A stretch of 64,000 nt of DNA from Thalassospira tepidiphila MCCC 1A03514 (GTDB taxonomy: Bacteria; Pseudomonadota; Alphaproteobacteria; Rhodospirillales; Thalassospiraceae), in NCBI RefSeq assembly GCF_001662875.1, contig NZ_JPVZ01000002.1, positions 186,001 through 250,000 of the forward strand, written 5' to 3'. The position numbers and the translations under genes were made by a program. Positions 1 to 7,915 of the stretch are shown piece by piece (position 1 is the first letter of the stretch; every line of letters starts with the position of its first letter). Under the pieces are notes generated by a model, which was not told the origin of the DNA, did not search any database, and saw only the letters and a list, made by a program, of their open reading frames with translations.

Positions 1-2
1 CC

Positions 3-641
3 AAGCCAACCATGCTCGAGACGATGCTCGATGACATCGAAACCGAGATCAAAAGCCGCCTTGGCCAAAGCGAAGATACCCTGCCGACCGAGTTCCTCGA
101 CCTGTTTGAGCTCGGCGTGATTGCGGTTGACGAGACCCTGACCATCCTGCATCTCAATTCACAGGGTGCCGAGGTTCTCAGGCGGTCCTCACTGGTGCGG
201 TCCGGCCCGCAGGGACGCCTGATCATTGACCCAAGCCCGGAAGGACTGACGAAATTTCTTGTGCCGCCGGGAAAAACCGTTCCCCGCAGCCATCAGAGTT
301 TCTCGCTTGAACGTGACGGTGAAAAGCTGTCGCTTCTTATTCGCCGGGTCCCCAAAAAAGCTGATGGCAAACAAAGCTTCATGATCATTCTGGTTGATCC
401 GGCCCAGCAGCGCCCGCCGGCAGTTGATGATCTGATGGATCTGTTTGGCCTGACCCGATCCGAAGCCAAACTGACCCAAAAACTGGCCGAGGGGCTAGCC
501 CTTGATCAGGCCGCAGAACTGGTCGGAATCTCGCATTCTTCAGCACGGACGTATCTTAAGACCATCTTCTCGAAAACCGGTGTGAACCGGCAGCCGCAAC
601 TGATGAAAACGGTACTTTCAAGTATTCCGTCCTTGCGCTAA
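3..641 (+). CDS. LuxR-type HTH transcriptional regulator, probably 5'-truncated by the window edge
   Basis: The last ~60 residues form a LuxR/FixJ-type helix-turn-helix (GLTRSEAKL, then a recognition helix around SSARTYLKTIFSKTG and VNRQPQL). The preceding ~120 residues look like a PAS-type sensor (VIAVDETLTILHLN). The first Met in the window is at 12, but no Shine-Dalgarno sequence precedes it and the frame is open back to base 3, so the true start probably lies upstream. It ends 197 bp before an exopolysaccharide cluster on the same strand and may regulate it; that link is inferred from position only. No signal peptide or membrane segment is seen. Confidence 0.75.
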   Translation, partial: KPTMLETMLDDIETEIKSRLGQSEDTLPTEFLDLFELGVIAVDETLTILHLNSQGAEVLRRSSLVRSGPQGRLIIDPSPEGLTKFLVPPGKTVPRSHQSFSLERDGEKLSLLIRRVPKKADGKQSFMIILVDPAQQRPPAVDDLMDLFGLTRSEAKLTQKLAEGLALDQAAELVGISHSSARTYLKTIFSKTGVNRQPQLMKTVLSSIPSLR

Positions 642-838
642 CGCACTGTAACTTAGTGCTTAAACAACGTCATCCGACCAAAGACCCACACCATAAAAAC
701 TTGAAAACGCCGCCAATACATCTACCCTGAGTTAAGAAACATCAGGGTCTTGAATGCTGGGGTGGGGCACAGGAGTTGACTGGACATAGCGACACATCAG
801 AACCGTCGTCAAAACCGTCCTGGGCCTGTCATCGGTCG

Positions 839-1492
839 ATGTTCGACCATAACCGATCTGTCAAACGGGCATGTGATATTCTGTTTGCCGGGGTCGGTTT
901 GCTGGTGCTTTTCCCTGTTCTGATGATCATTGCGGTCTTGCTGTTCGGATCTGGTTTTCGCAATCCACTGTTTTTGCAAAAACGGGTCGGTTTTGAGGGT
1001 CGGATCTTTGTCATTTTCAAGTTCCGGACTTTACGCGATCGCACCTGCCGCCCACTTTCTGCACGCGGCTTGCGATTTGCAGAAACGCTCAGTTCCATTT
1101 TGCGTATCACCGGACTTGATGAATTGCCGCAATTCATCAATGTGTTGCGCGGCGATATGTCACTGGTCGGGCCGCGGCCACACAGCCTTGCCGATCACCA
1201 TCGATTTGCCAAACGCATTCCCGACTATACCGCCCGGCTTGCAATAAAGCCGGGCATGACCGGATGGGCGCAAATTCAGGGCTGGCGTGGTCCGGTCTGC
1301 AGCGATGATCACTTGAAGGCGCGTGTTGCCTGCGATCTTGAATATATCCGCCGCCAGACCCCTCTGTTTGATTGCGCCATTCTGATCCGCACGGTTGTCC
1401 TGCCCTTCAGGACGCTGGCGCGATATCGGGCGCAACGCCAGCCCCACCGCGCACTCAAACCCTGTCTTGGTCGCGACCGGCGGCTGGTGTAA
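839..1492 (+). CDS. Bacterial sugar transferase (ExoY/WcaJ-type initiating glycosyltransferase)
   Basis: Short polyprenyl-phosphate sugar-1-phosphate transferase of about 217 residues. One hydrophobic helix near residues 14-36 is followed by the family motifs KFRTL, DELPQFINVL and GDMSLVGPRP, and a C-terminal PGMTGWAQ. The family loads the first sugar onto undecaprenyl phosphate at the inner membrane to start exopolysaccharide assembly. A TTG at 776 in the same frame would add 21 residues and has GGTGGGG upstream, so the start is uncertain; ATG 839 gives the usual ~12-residue leader before the helix. Its stop overlaps the next gene's ATG by one base (TAATG), so the two are translationally coupled. 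Confidence 0.85.
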   Translation: MFDHNRSVKRACDILFAGVGLLVLFPVLMIIAVLLFGSGFRNPLFLQKRVGFEGRIFVIFKFRTLRDRTCRPLSARGLRFAETLSSILRITGLDELPQFINVLRGDMSLVGPRPHSLADHHRFAKRIPDYTARLAIKPGMTGWAQIQGWRGPVCSDDHLKARVACDLEYIRRQTPLFDCAILIRTVVLPFRTLARYRAQRQPHRALKPCLGRDRRLV

Positions 1493-2694
1493 TGCGTAAA
1501 TTCGTGATGTCCGCCGCACTGCTCTGTGCAAATGTCGTGGCCCCTGCCGCCGCAATGGAAAATCCCGAAGACGCTGGTGGCATTCGTCTCGGCCGAATTC
1601 TGGCAACCCCGTCGGTTGAATTCGGCACGCGATATGACAGCAACATCTTCCAAAGCGATACCAATCCGACCGGTGACGTCATCACAACCTTGACCCCGCG
1701 TCTGGCCCTGCAAGGCGACTGGCGGGTTTTTCGCCTGCATCTGGCAGCCGGCGGCGAGCTTGGCTTTTTTGCCGACTCATCTAGTGATGACTACCAGGAC
1801 CTTGAACTCAGTACTGCCGGCGGTCTTGATCTCGGTGCGACATCCGTTGAAGGCGGGGTTCAGCTTAAACGCGCCCACGACCCGCGCGGCAGCAACGATG
1901 TCCCAACCAGTGCCACAGAGCCCGTGATTTACCGTGATCTCAGCGCCCAGGTTGGCGGCCGCCATATTACCAACGGCCTGCATTACGAATCACAGTTTGC
2001 ACTTCGCCGTCTTGATTTTGACGACAGCACCGCGCGCAACGGATCGATCATCCGCAATGATGATCGTGATCGCCTTGAACTGCGCGAGACGCTCCGCATT
2101 CTGTGGCCGCTTGATCTTGGGCGTGAGGCATACGGCGAAGTCACGTTTAACCAGCGACAATATGACCGCACCCCAGATGATGGTGGACGCATCCGTGATT
2201 CTGCGGGGTATCAGATGCTGGGCGGCATTCGCCTTGATCTGACTGATCTGATTACGGCCGATCTGGCGGCGGGCTGGATGAACCAGACCTATGCCGACCC
2301 GGCCTTTGGCGATATCGGGGATTATACCTTGCGTGGTGATTTCGACTGGTCGGTCACCCGCCTGACCAATATCGTGTTCAATGCTGCCCGAACTGTGCGC
2401 GAAACAACGCAGACCGGCGCAAGTGGCATTCTGGCCTTTGAGGCAGGAACGGAGATTTCCCATGAACTGCGACGGCGACTGACCGTTTCACTCAGTGCGA
2501 ACTATAGCGCAGAAACCTTCCAACAGAATACGCGGCGTGACAACACCAGTCGGTTCGGGATTGGCATTCGCTATGAACTTAATCGCCTTGCCCGGATCGA
2601 GGGTGGCCTCGCCTACGACCAGCGAAACTCAAACAGCGCGGGTGAGGATTATGAACGCCTGCAAAGCCACATCCGCCTCAAGCTGGAGATGTAA
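1492..2694 (+). CDS. Outer-membrane beta-barrel protein of exopolysaccharide export locus
   Basis: About 400 residues. The first 21 look like a Sec signal peptide ending APAAA. The rest alternates polar and hydrophobic residues in many short strands (for example VEFGTRYDSNIF, LTADLAAGWMNQTYAD, RIEGGLAYDQRNS), as expected of an outer-membrane barrel of the BBP2/DUF560-like type. It starts on the stop codon of the sugar transferase and ends directly before the ATG of the polysaccharide export protein. This order suggests it is the pore partner of that short export protein. The terminal residue is Met rather than the usual aromatic. Recognised from pattern and context rather than a catalytic motif. 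Confidence 0.65.
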   Translation: MRKFVMSAALLCANVVAPAAAMENPEDAGGIRLGRILATPSVEFGTRYDSNIFQSDTNPTGDVITTLTPRLALQGDWRVFRLHLAAGGELGFFADSSSDDYQDLELSTAGGLDLGATSVEGGVQLKRAHDPRGSNDVPTSATEPVIYRDLSAQVGGRHITNGLHYESQFALRRLDFDDSTARNGSIIRNDDRDRLELRETLRILWPLDLGREAYGEVTFNQRQYDRTPDDGGRIRDSAGYQMLGGIRLDLTDLITADLAAGWMNQTYADPAFGDIGDYTLRGDFDWSVTRLTNIVFNAARTVRETTQTGASGILAFEAGTEISHELRRRLTVSLSANYSAETFQQNTRRDNTSRFGIGIRYELNRLARIEGGLAYDQRNSNSAGEDYERLQSHIRLKLEM

Positions 2695-3249
2695 ATGACC
2701 ACACCAAAGCCACGCTTGTTTAATGGCTTGCGCACTGCCCTGATCATGCTGCTCGCCTTGATCGCAATGACGATGACGGCAAAGGCCCAGACCATCTATG
2801 TAATGGATAGTGGCGATACGGTGCGGGTCACGGTGTTTGGCGAACCGGATCTGTCGGGCGAATTCAAGGTCGATGCGATGGGCAGGCTCAACCTTGCTCT
2901 GATCGGGCCGATAAGCGTGCGCAATCTCACCACAGATCAGGCGCGCCAGAAAATCCATGACGCCTATCTGGATGGCTATTTGCGTCATCCCGATATTGCT
3001 GTCGAAATCATCGCCTTTCGCCCGTTCTTCGTCATGGGGGAAGTCAATCAGCCGGGATCCTATGATTATGTGCCCGGCATGAATGTGCTCAATGCCATCG
3101 CGGTCGGCGGCGGGCTGACCTATCGCGGCGATGAGGATGACATCGAAATCCTGCGCGGTCATGACGCATCGCGCGTCGTCATCCCGGCAACGCTCGCCAC
3201 CATCGTCATGCCCGGCGACATCGTACGCGTGGCCGAAAGGTACTTCTAA
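2695..3249 (+). CDS. Short polysaccharide export (OPX/Wza-like) periplasmic protein
   Basis: 184 residues. Signal peptide 1-31 ends AKA before QTIYVMDSGDTVRVTV, the start of a Poly_export domain; a single SLBB-type domain follows (FFVMGEVNQPGSYDYVPGMNVLNAIAVGGG). There is no lipobox Cys and no C-terminal amphipathic helix, both of which E. coli Wza (about 380 residues) has. It therefore resembles the minimal OPX class, which is thought to need a separate outer-membrane barrel. Its ATG follows the barrel gene's stop with no gap. No Wzc-type kinase or Wzx/Wzy genes are visible in the window. Confidence 0.85.
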   Translation: MTTPKPRLFNGLRTALIMLLALIAMTMTAKAQTIYVMDSGDTVRVTVFGEPDLSGEFKVDAMGRLNLALIGPISVRNLTTDQARQKIHDAYLDGYLRHPDIAVEIIAFRPFFVMGEVNQPGSYDYVPGMNVLNAIAVGGGLTYRGDEDDIEILRGHDASRVVIPATLATIVMPGDIVRVAERYF

Positions 3250-3475
3250 ATCACTGCAAAATAGCGGCTTTCCAGCACAATCAACTGTGGATTTTAGATC
3301 AGAACGCAGGGGTTTTAGAACTGCTCCATATATTGTCGGATTTTCCACTGTTTTCTGGATCAACCATCTTTACCTGCGCCCGTTTTCCATGATGAAATCG
3401 CGCTCACGCCATCACCAGATGGCAAACAGATAAAAACTAAAACGATCTTGCCCCACGCAACGGAGTTCACGAAAC

Positions 3476-5143
3476 ATGTCCGGGAAAACAGAAACGCGCC
3501 ATGGCGGACGCATTCTGGTCGATCAACTGGCCCTGCACGGGGCTGAACGCGTCTTTCTTGTCCCTGGCGAAAGTTACCTCGCCGTGCTTGATGGCCTAGT
3601 CGATCATCCCGACATCGATCCGATCATCTGCCGTCAGGAAGGCGGGGCCGCCATCATGGCAGAGGCCTATGGCAAGCTGACCAATAAACCCGGCATTTGC
3701 ATGGTCACCCGTGGTCCCGGTGCCACCAACGCATCGGCCGGCGTGCATGTCGCCCATCAGGACAGCACGCCGATGATCCTGCTGGTCGGACAAATCGGGC
3801 GTGACATGGTCGATCGCGAAGCGTTTCAGGAAGTCGATTACCGCAAAATGTTCGAACCATTGGCAAAGTGGGTCGGGCAGATTGACGACATCAACCGCAT
3901 CCCGGAATATATCAGCCACGCCTATCACATCGCGACATCCGGTCGCCCCGGCCCGGTGGTTTTGGCGCTTCCCGAAGACATGCTGTCTTCAAGCACGGAT
4001 GTTGCCGATGCCAAACCCTACGTCCCGGTTGAGGCCAAAACAGCACCTGAAGATGTCTCTCGCTTCCGTGACGCTCTTGCGAAATCCGAAAAGCCGGTCA
4101 TGATCGTTGGTGGTGGCGGCTGGACCCGCGAAGCGACTGAAAACCTTAAATCGTTTTCAGTACGTAACAATGTACCGATTGCGACAAGCTTCCGCTGTCA
4201 GGACTATATCCCCAACACGCATAGCCACTTCATTGGCGATGTCGGTATTGGCATCAACCCGAAGCTGGCCGAGTTCATCAAGGACAGTGATCTTGTGATC
4301 CTTGTCGGATCACGCATGGGGGAAATGACCAGCAGCGGCTATAGCCTGCTTGATATCCCCTGCCCGAAACAGAAACTGGTCCATGTGTATAGCGGCCCCG
4401 ATGAACTGGGCCGGGTCTACCGCCCGGATGTCGCGATCAATGCGTCCCAGCGATCCTTCCTGCGCGCCATTGCGATGATGGAGCCGGTGGATGGATCGGC
4501 CCGCGATGACATGATCGAAACCGCACACGCCAACTACACCGCCTTTTCCACGCCCGTTGAAACGCCGGGCGATGTCAAAATGGCCCATGTGGTTGCCGAA
4601 TTGCGCGATAAACTGCCCGACAATGCGATTGTCACCAATGGGGCGGGCAACTATGCCGCCTTCCTGCATCGTTTCTTCCGCTATCGCGAATATCGCACCG
4701 AACTGGCGCCGACATCGGGCTCGATGGGCTATGGCCTTCCGGCCTCGGTCTCAGCCAAGCTCGCCCATCCGGACCGTCCGGTGGTGTGTCTTGCCGGTGA
4801 TGGGTGTTTCTTGATGCACGGGCAGGAATTTGCCACCGCCGTGCAATATGGCGCGAATATCATCACGCTGGTGGTCAATAACGGCATGTTTGGCACCATC
4901 CGCATGCATCAGGAACGCAACTATCCCGGTCGTGTGTCTGGCACCGAACTGCATAATCCGGATTTTGCCGCCTACGCCAAGGCCTTTGGCGGTTACGGTG
5001 AAACCGTCACGAAGACCGCGGATTTCGGCCCGGCCTTCGACCGCGCAGTCGCCTCAGGAAAACCGGCCATCCTTGAAATCCAGGTTGATCCACAGGCGCT
5101 TACCCCGATCAAAACCCTTGATCAGATCCGGGCTGAAAGATGA
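3476..5143 (+). CDS. Thiamine pyrophosphate-dependent enzyme, acetolactate synthase-like
   Basis: 555 residues with the three-domain layout of the acetolactate synthase/pyruvate oxidase family. The N-terminal pyrimidine-binding domain carries the cofactor-activating Glu55 in CRQEGG, followed by RGPGATN. A central domain follows, and then a C-terminal PP domain with GSMGYGLPA and the TPP motif GDGCFLMHGQEF ... VNNGMFGT. It has its own RBS (GGAG about 10 bases upstream) after a 226-bp gap, so it need not belong to the exopolysaccharide operon. No regulatory small subunit is adjacent, so it may not be the biosynthetic IlvB; the substrate cannot be told from sequence alone. Confidence 0.8.
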   Translation: MSGKTETRHGGRILVDQLALHGAERVFLVPGESYLAVLDGLVDHPDIDPIICRQEGGAAIMAEAYGKLTNKPGICMVTRGPGATNASAGVHVAHQDSTPMILLVGQIGRDMVDREAFQEVDYRKMFEPLAKWVGQIDDINRIPEYISHAYHIATSGRPGPVVLALPEDMLSSSTDVADAKPYVPVEAKTAPEDVSRFRDALAKSEKPVMIVGGGGWTREATENLKSFSVRNNVPIATSFRCQDYIPNTHSHFIGDVGIGINPKLAEFIKDSDLVILVGSRMGEMTSSGYSLLDIPCPKQKLVHVYSGPDELGRVYRPDVAINASQRSFLRAIAMMEPVDGSARDDMIETAHANYTAFSTPVETPGDVKMAHVVAELRDKLPDNAIVTNGAGNYAAFLHRFFRYREYRTELAPTSGSMGYGLPASVSAKLAHPDRPVVCLAGDGCFLMHGQEFATAVQYGANIITLVVNNGMFGTIRMHQERNYPGRVSGTELHNPDFAAYAKAFGGYGETVTKTADFGPAFDRAVASGKPAILEIQVDPQALTPIKTLDQIRAER

Positions 5144-5306
5144 TTGATCCAATTAAGTTACAAAAGAATCGGCATTTTAAAATATTGATCTCCAACTTAT
5201 TTACCAGCAATCACCTGATGTTCTACTCTAGATAGAATTTGTGGATGCTCTTCGCTTCCTGTGATACATTCATTTTCAGAAATGGATTTTCATTGGGCAA
5301 CCCGTT

Positions 5307-6323
5307 ATGAAACCTAAGGCTACCTTCATAGGTCTGCTGACTGTTTTTATTATCCTATTTACAGCAGCGAACTATTTTTTGTTCTCTGGCTCTTTTGCTT
5401 TCAAAAGCGCTGTATGGGTGTATTCCTTACCTTCGTTAGCTCTAACATTCTTAGTGATGCGTTGGGGACCAACGAAAGCACTGCTAAAAAAGTTCCATTT
5501 CCTTGCTATTCCACTTATCACACTACTAGCTGGTTGCAGTGGAGACGGCTACTTAGAAGCGAACAAAGAAATTTCACAATTTGAACGCCCTGAATTCAAT
5601 ATAAGAGGACATCTCTTATTATCCTCTGAGCATGAGTATGATGCAAATTATGAGGATGAATACAGTGGTTTTTCTATTTATACGCACTTTATACCAGGGA
5701 ACATTCACTCCAGAAACCTCAAATTAATTGAGAGCATGCAACATGCTTCTTCTTTGCTTCCGGCTGGTCAAATTCACGTAAAAAGAAAATACTACAATTT
5801 AATACTTATGCCGATTGATAAAAATTTTGCCGACATTTGCTTTGGAGAATATTTATCCTATTATTTAGGCGAGATGGATATTGGGAACAACTATGCTGAA
5901 AGTAGATTGACTGTATTTGACAATAATCGCGCCTTCTCTTTAGCTGACAAGTTGGGTATTGATAGGTCCAAGCGAGGTCCGTTCTTAGTTTTTTCGAACG
6001 AGCCATTATTTGAAAAAACCTATAGCAGACATCACATCCCAACGTTTGACTTAAGTGAGATTTCAGAGAGCGCCTTTCCAGTACTATCCCAACGAATGAT
6101 CAAGTATTTAAACTCGCCCGGTAAATGGGAAGAAGATGATCTAATCAATTGGAAAGTCAGCACAGCTTCAGCCTTGGCTGATGCAAACGTCACATTCGAG
6201 GACTCTTTGTTGACAGCGATGAGAGTTGTTAAATTCATTCGCACGGCAAGCGCTTCAGCGAGTACTGCCGGACAAAAAAACAATTCAGGTCGATGCAGTA
6301 AATTGAAACAACAGCTAACGTAA
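5307..6323 (+). CDS. Hypothetical AT-rich gene, membrane protein or lipoprotein
   Basis: I do not recognise this 338-residue product. From the ATG at 5307 it has two hydrophobic segments (residues 6-26 and 35-51). A third segment (63-74) ends in a perfect lipobox, L74-A-G-C77. The internal ATG at 5457 (Met51) would give a compact lipoprotein signal (basic residues K57, K61, K62, then hydrophobic core and LAGC), so the true product may be a lipoprotein starting there. The rest is soluble and rich in acidic and aromatic residues. Two sampled 60-base blocks (5581, 5641) contain only 23 and 20 G+C, far below neighbours, which suggests horizontal acquisition. It stands alone between two conserved loci. 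Confidence 0.6.
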   Translation: MKPKATFIGLLTVFIILFTAANYFLFSGSFAFKSAVWVYSLPSLALTFLVMRWGPTKALLKKFHFLAIPLITLLAGCSGDGYLEANKEISQFERPEFNIRGHLLLSSEHEYDANYEDEYSGFSIYTHFIPGNIHSRNLKLIESMQHASSLLPAGQIHVKRKYYNLILMPIDKNFADICFGEYLSYYLGEMDIGNNYAESRLTVFDNNRAFSLADKLGIDRSKRGPFLVFSNEPLFEKTYSRHHIPTFDLSEISESAFPVLSQRMIKYLNSPGKWEEDDLINWKVSTASALADANVTFEDSLLTAMRVVKFIRTASASASTAGQKNNSGRCSKLKQQLT

Positions 6324-6348
6324 CGCCGTCTTCGATCTCAAACTGTCA

Positions 6349-6990
6349 TTAACTTAAAGTGATCTCGCCGCTTTCAAGGCCAGCTTTCAGCGCATCGACG
6401 GCAACTGCGAGTTTCTCATCAACGACATGCAGATAAGCCGTCCAGTCCGAAAGCTTGGAAAGCTCTTCCTTGCCATCAGAAATGCCGCGCAAACCAATCA
6501 GCGGCACATCAAACTTGTGGCACGCGCGCAAGATGGCAAAGCTTTCCATATCAACCATGTCAGCATCAATCACGTCGTAAGCAGCCCCTGACACCACATT
6601 GGCCCCGGTCGACAAACGTGCTTCGGGGATACCGGGAATGCGCAACGCCATCTCGATCTCGGCGGGCAGATCGACAAACGGTGTGCAACCCTTCTCAAAG
6701 CCCAGAACCGATGCATCCATATCCCGATACGATACCGAAACGGCCTGATAAACCTCGGCCTGCTCAAGCGTGCGCGACCCAGCCGACCCCAAGGTCACGA
6801 CAAGATCAGGCAAGTCATCCGACAGCTTCAATTCGGTCAGTGCCGCGGTCAGATTGATCGCAGCCTCCACCGGCCCAACCCCGATCATCAAGGGCGTAAA
6901 CCGCTCCTTGAGGTGATCACCATATTCCGCCGGCGCCGCCATTGCGAACAACACGTTATAGCCTGCGACATCATGAAGGTAACCGCGCAT
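6349..6990 (-). CDS. mtnN: 5'-methylthioadenosine/S-adenosylhomocysteine nucleosidase
   Basis: 213 residues of the PNP/UDP phosphorylase fold. Visible family motifs are GVGPVEAA near residue 37, VTLGSAGS, the substrate-site VDMESFAI, and the RGISD segment carrying the catalytic Asp. The enzyme hydrolyses MTA and SAH to adenine plus the thioribose or ribosylhomocysteine, recycling products of SAM-dependent reactions in the cytoplasm. The ATG at 6990 has GGAAAG six bases upstream. It is convergent with the AT-rich orphan gene and transcribed alone. Confidence 0.85.
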   Translation of the reverse strand: MRGYLHDVAGYNVLFAMAAPAEYGDHLKERFTPLMIGVGPVEAAINLTAALTELKLSDDLPDLVVTLGSAGSRTLEQAEVYQAVSVSYRDMDASVLGFEKGCTPFVDLPAEIEMALRIPGIPEARLSTGANVVSGAAYDVIDADMVDMESFAILRACHKFDVPLIGLRGISDGKEELSKLSDWTAYLHVVDEKLAVAVDALKAGLESGEITLS

Positions 6991-7095
6991 CTTTGACTTT
7001 CCGCATTCTTGAAACCAGAACCCGCAGCATAAAGGCCGGGGAACATTTCCGCAGCCCCAAAATCACGGCATGACTGTCAGTGTAACGTGATCGTA

Positions 7096-7572
7096 TCAAG
7101 CTGCGACAGAACGGGTCGGAGCGAACAGTTTGGCGAGATAACCAAAGCCCACAACAAGCGCAATCACGTCAAACAAAGCCATGGTCGATACGCCAATCGC
7201 GGCAAACCCGGTATTTTCAAGCAGGGGCTCGAAGCACTGGTCGTTGATTTCCATAAACAGCCCGATAATGAGAAGATAGGCGCCGTAACGCTCTGAAAGT
7301 TCGTTGAGATCATGCTGTTTTTCGGCAATTTCTGTGCCATAGGCACGTTTCGCTAACATTTCGCGCATCTCAAGGAACACGCCAAAGGCAACCAGAATGA
7401 CGGCGACATCTTCTTCAAGCGTCACATCAGCATCGAATATGCCAGCCTCAAACGCAAAGGTCAGCGTGGCAAGGTGTGCCCAGCCGGTCATCACCACCAT
7501 CGCCATCACAACAAAGGTCCAGATCGCCAACGAAACCGGATGAATGGTGAAAAGGAAAAACAGCTTTGTCAT
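7096..7572 (-). CDS. Hypothetical integral membrane protein
   Basis: About 158 residues from the ATG at 7572, preceded by GGGGCG. Three or four hydrophobic segments are visible: residues 4-29, 49-66 and two in the last third (AYLLIIGLFMEI and STMALFDVIALVVGFGYLAKLF). A charged stretch (KRAYGTEIAEKQHDLNEL) separates the halves. I do not recognise a family. An in-frame Met 16 codons earlier exists, but the segment before 7572 lacks hydrophobic character and a better RBS. It lies between mtnN and tRNA-Arg with no obvious operon partner. Confidence 0.6.
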   Translation of the reverse strand: MTKLFFLFTIHPVSLAIWTFVVMAMVVMTGWAHLATLTFAFEAGIFDADVTLEEDVAVILVAFGVFLEMREMLAKRAYGTEIAEKQHDLNELSERYGAYLLIIGLFMEINDQCFEPLLENTGFAAIGVSTMALFDVIALVVGFGYLAKLFAPTRSVAA

Positions 7573-7687
7573 TGGTTCGCCCCAACAAATGCAAAAACGC
7601 GCCCCTGCCGGTTTCGGCACGGTGAAAAATCATCCTTACGCGCACTATCCGCGGATGCCAACTGACAAAGCAATTTTGTGAGGAAAT

Positions 7688-7764
7688 TGGCGCACCCGAC
7701 AGGATTCGAACCTGTGGCCTTTGCCTTCGGAGGGCAACGCTCTATCCAGCTGAGCTACGGGTGC
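7688..7764 (-). tRNA. tRNA-Arg (anticodon CCG)
   Basis: 77-nt cloverleaf read on the minus strand. The acceptor GCACCCG pairs with CGGGTGC; the D arm is GCTCAGCTGGATAGAGC; the anticodon stem TTGCC/GGCAA encloses loop CTCCGAA, giving anticodon CCG; the T arm is ACAGGTTCGAATCCTGT. The discriminator is G and CCA is encoded. It reads CGG codons. Confidence 0.97.
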
Positions 7765-7915
7765 GCAATATGTGGGGCCGTGACTGGAATGTGTGGCCCG
7801 AGCGGTTTGGGTGATACAGGTTTTGACCTGAACGGGCAAGGGTTTTCGAACCCCGCCCCCCCCTTCAATCATCCCCGATCCCGGTTAAGGTAACCGTGGC
7901 AGGTTGTGGCTGCAA

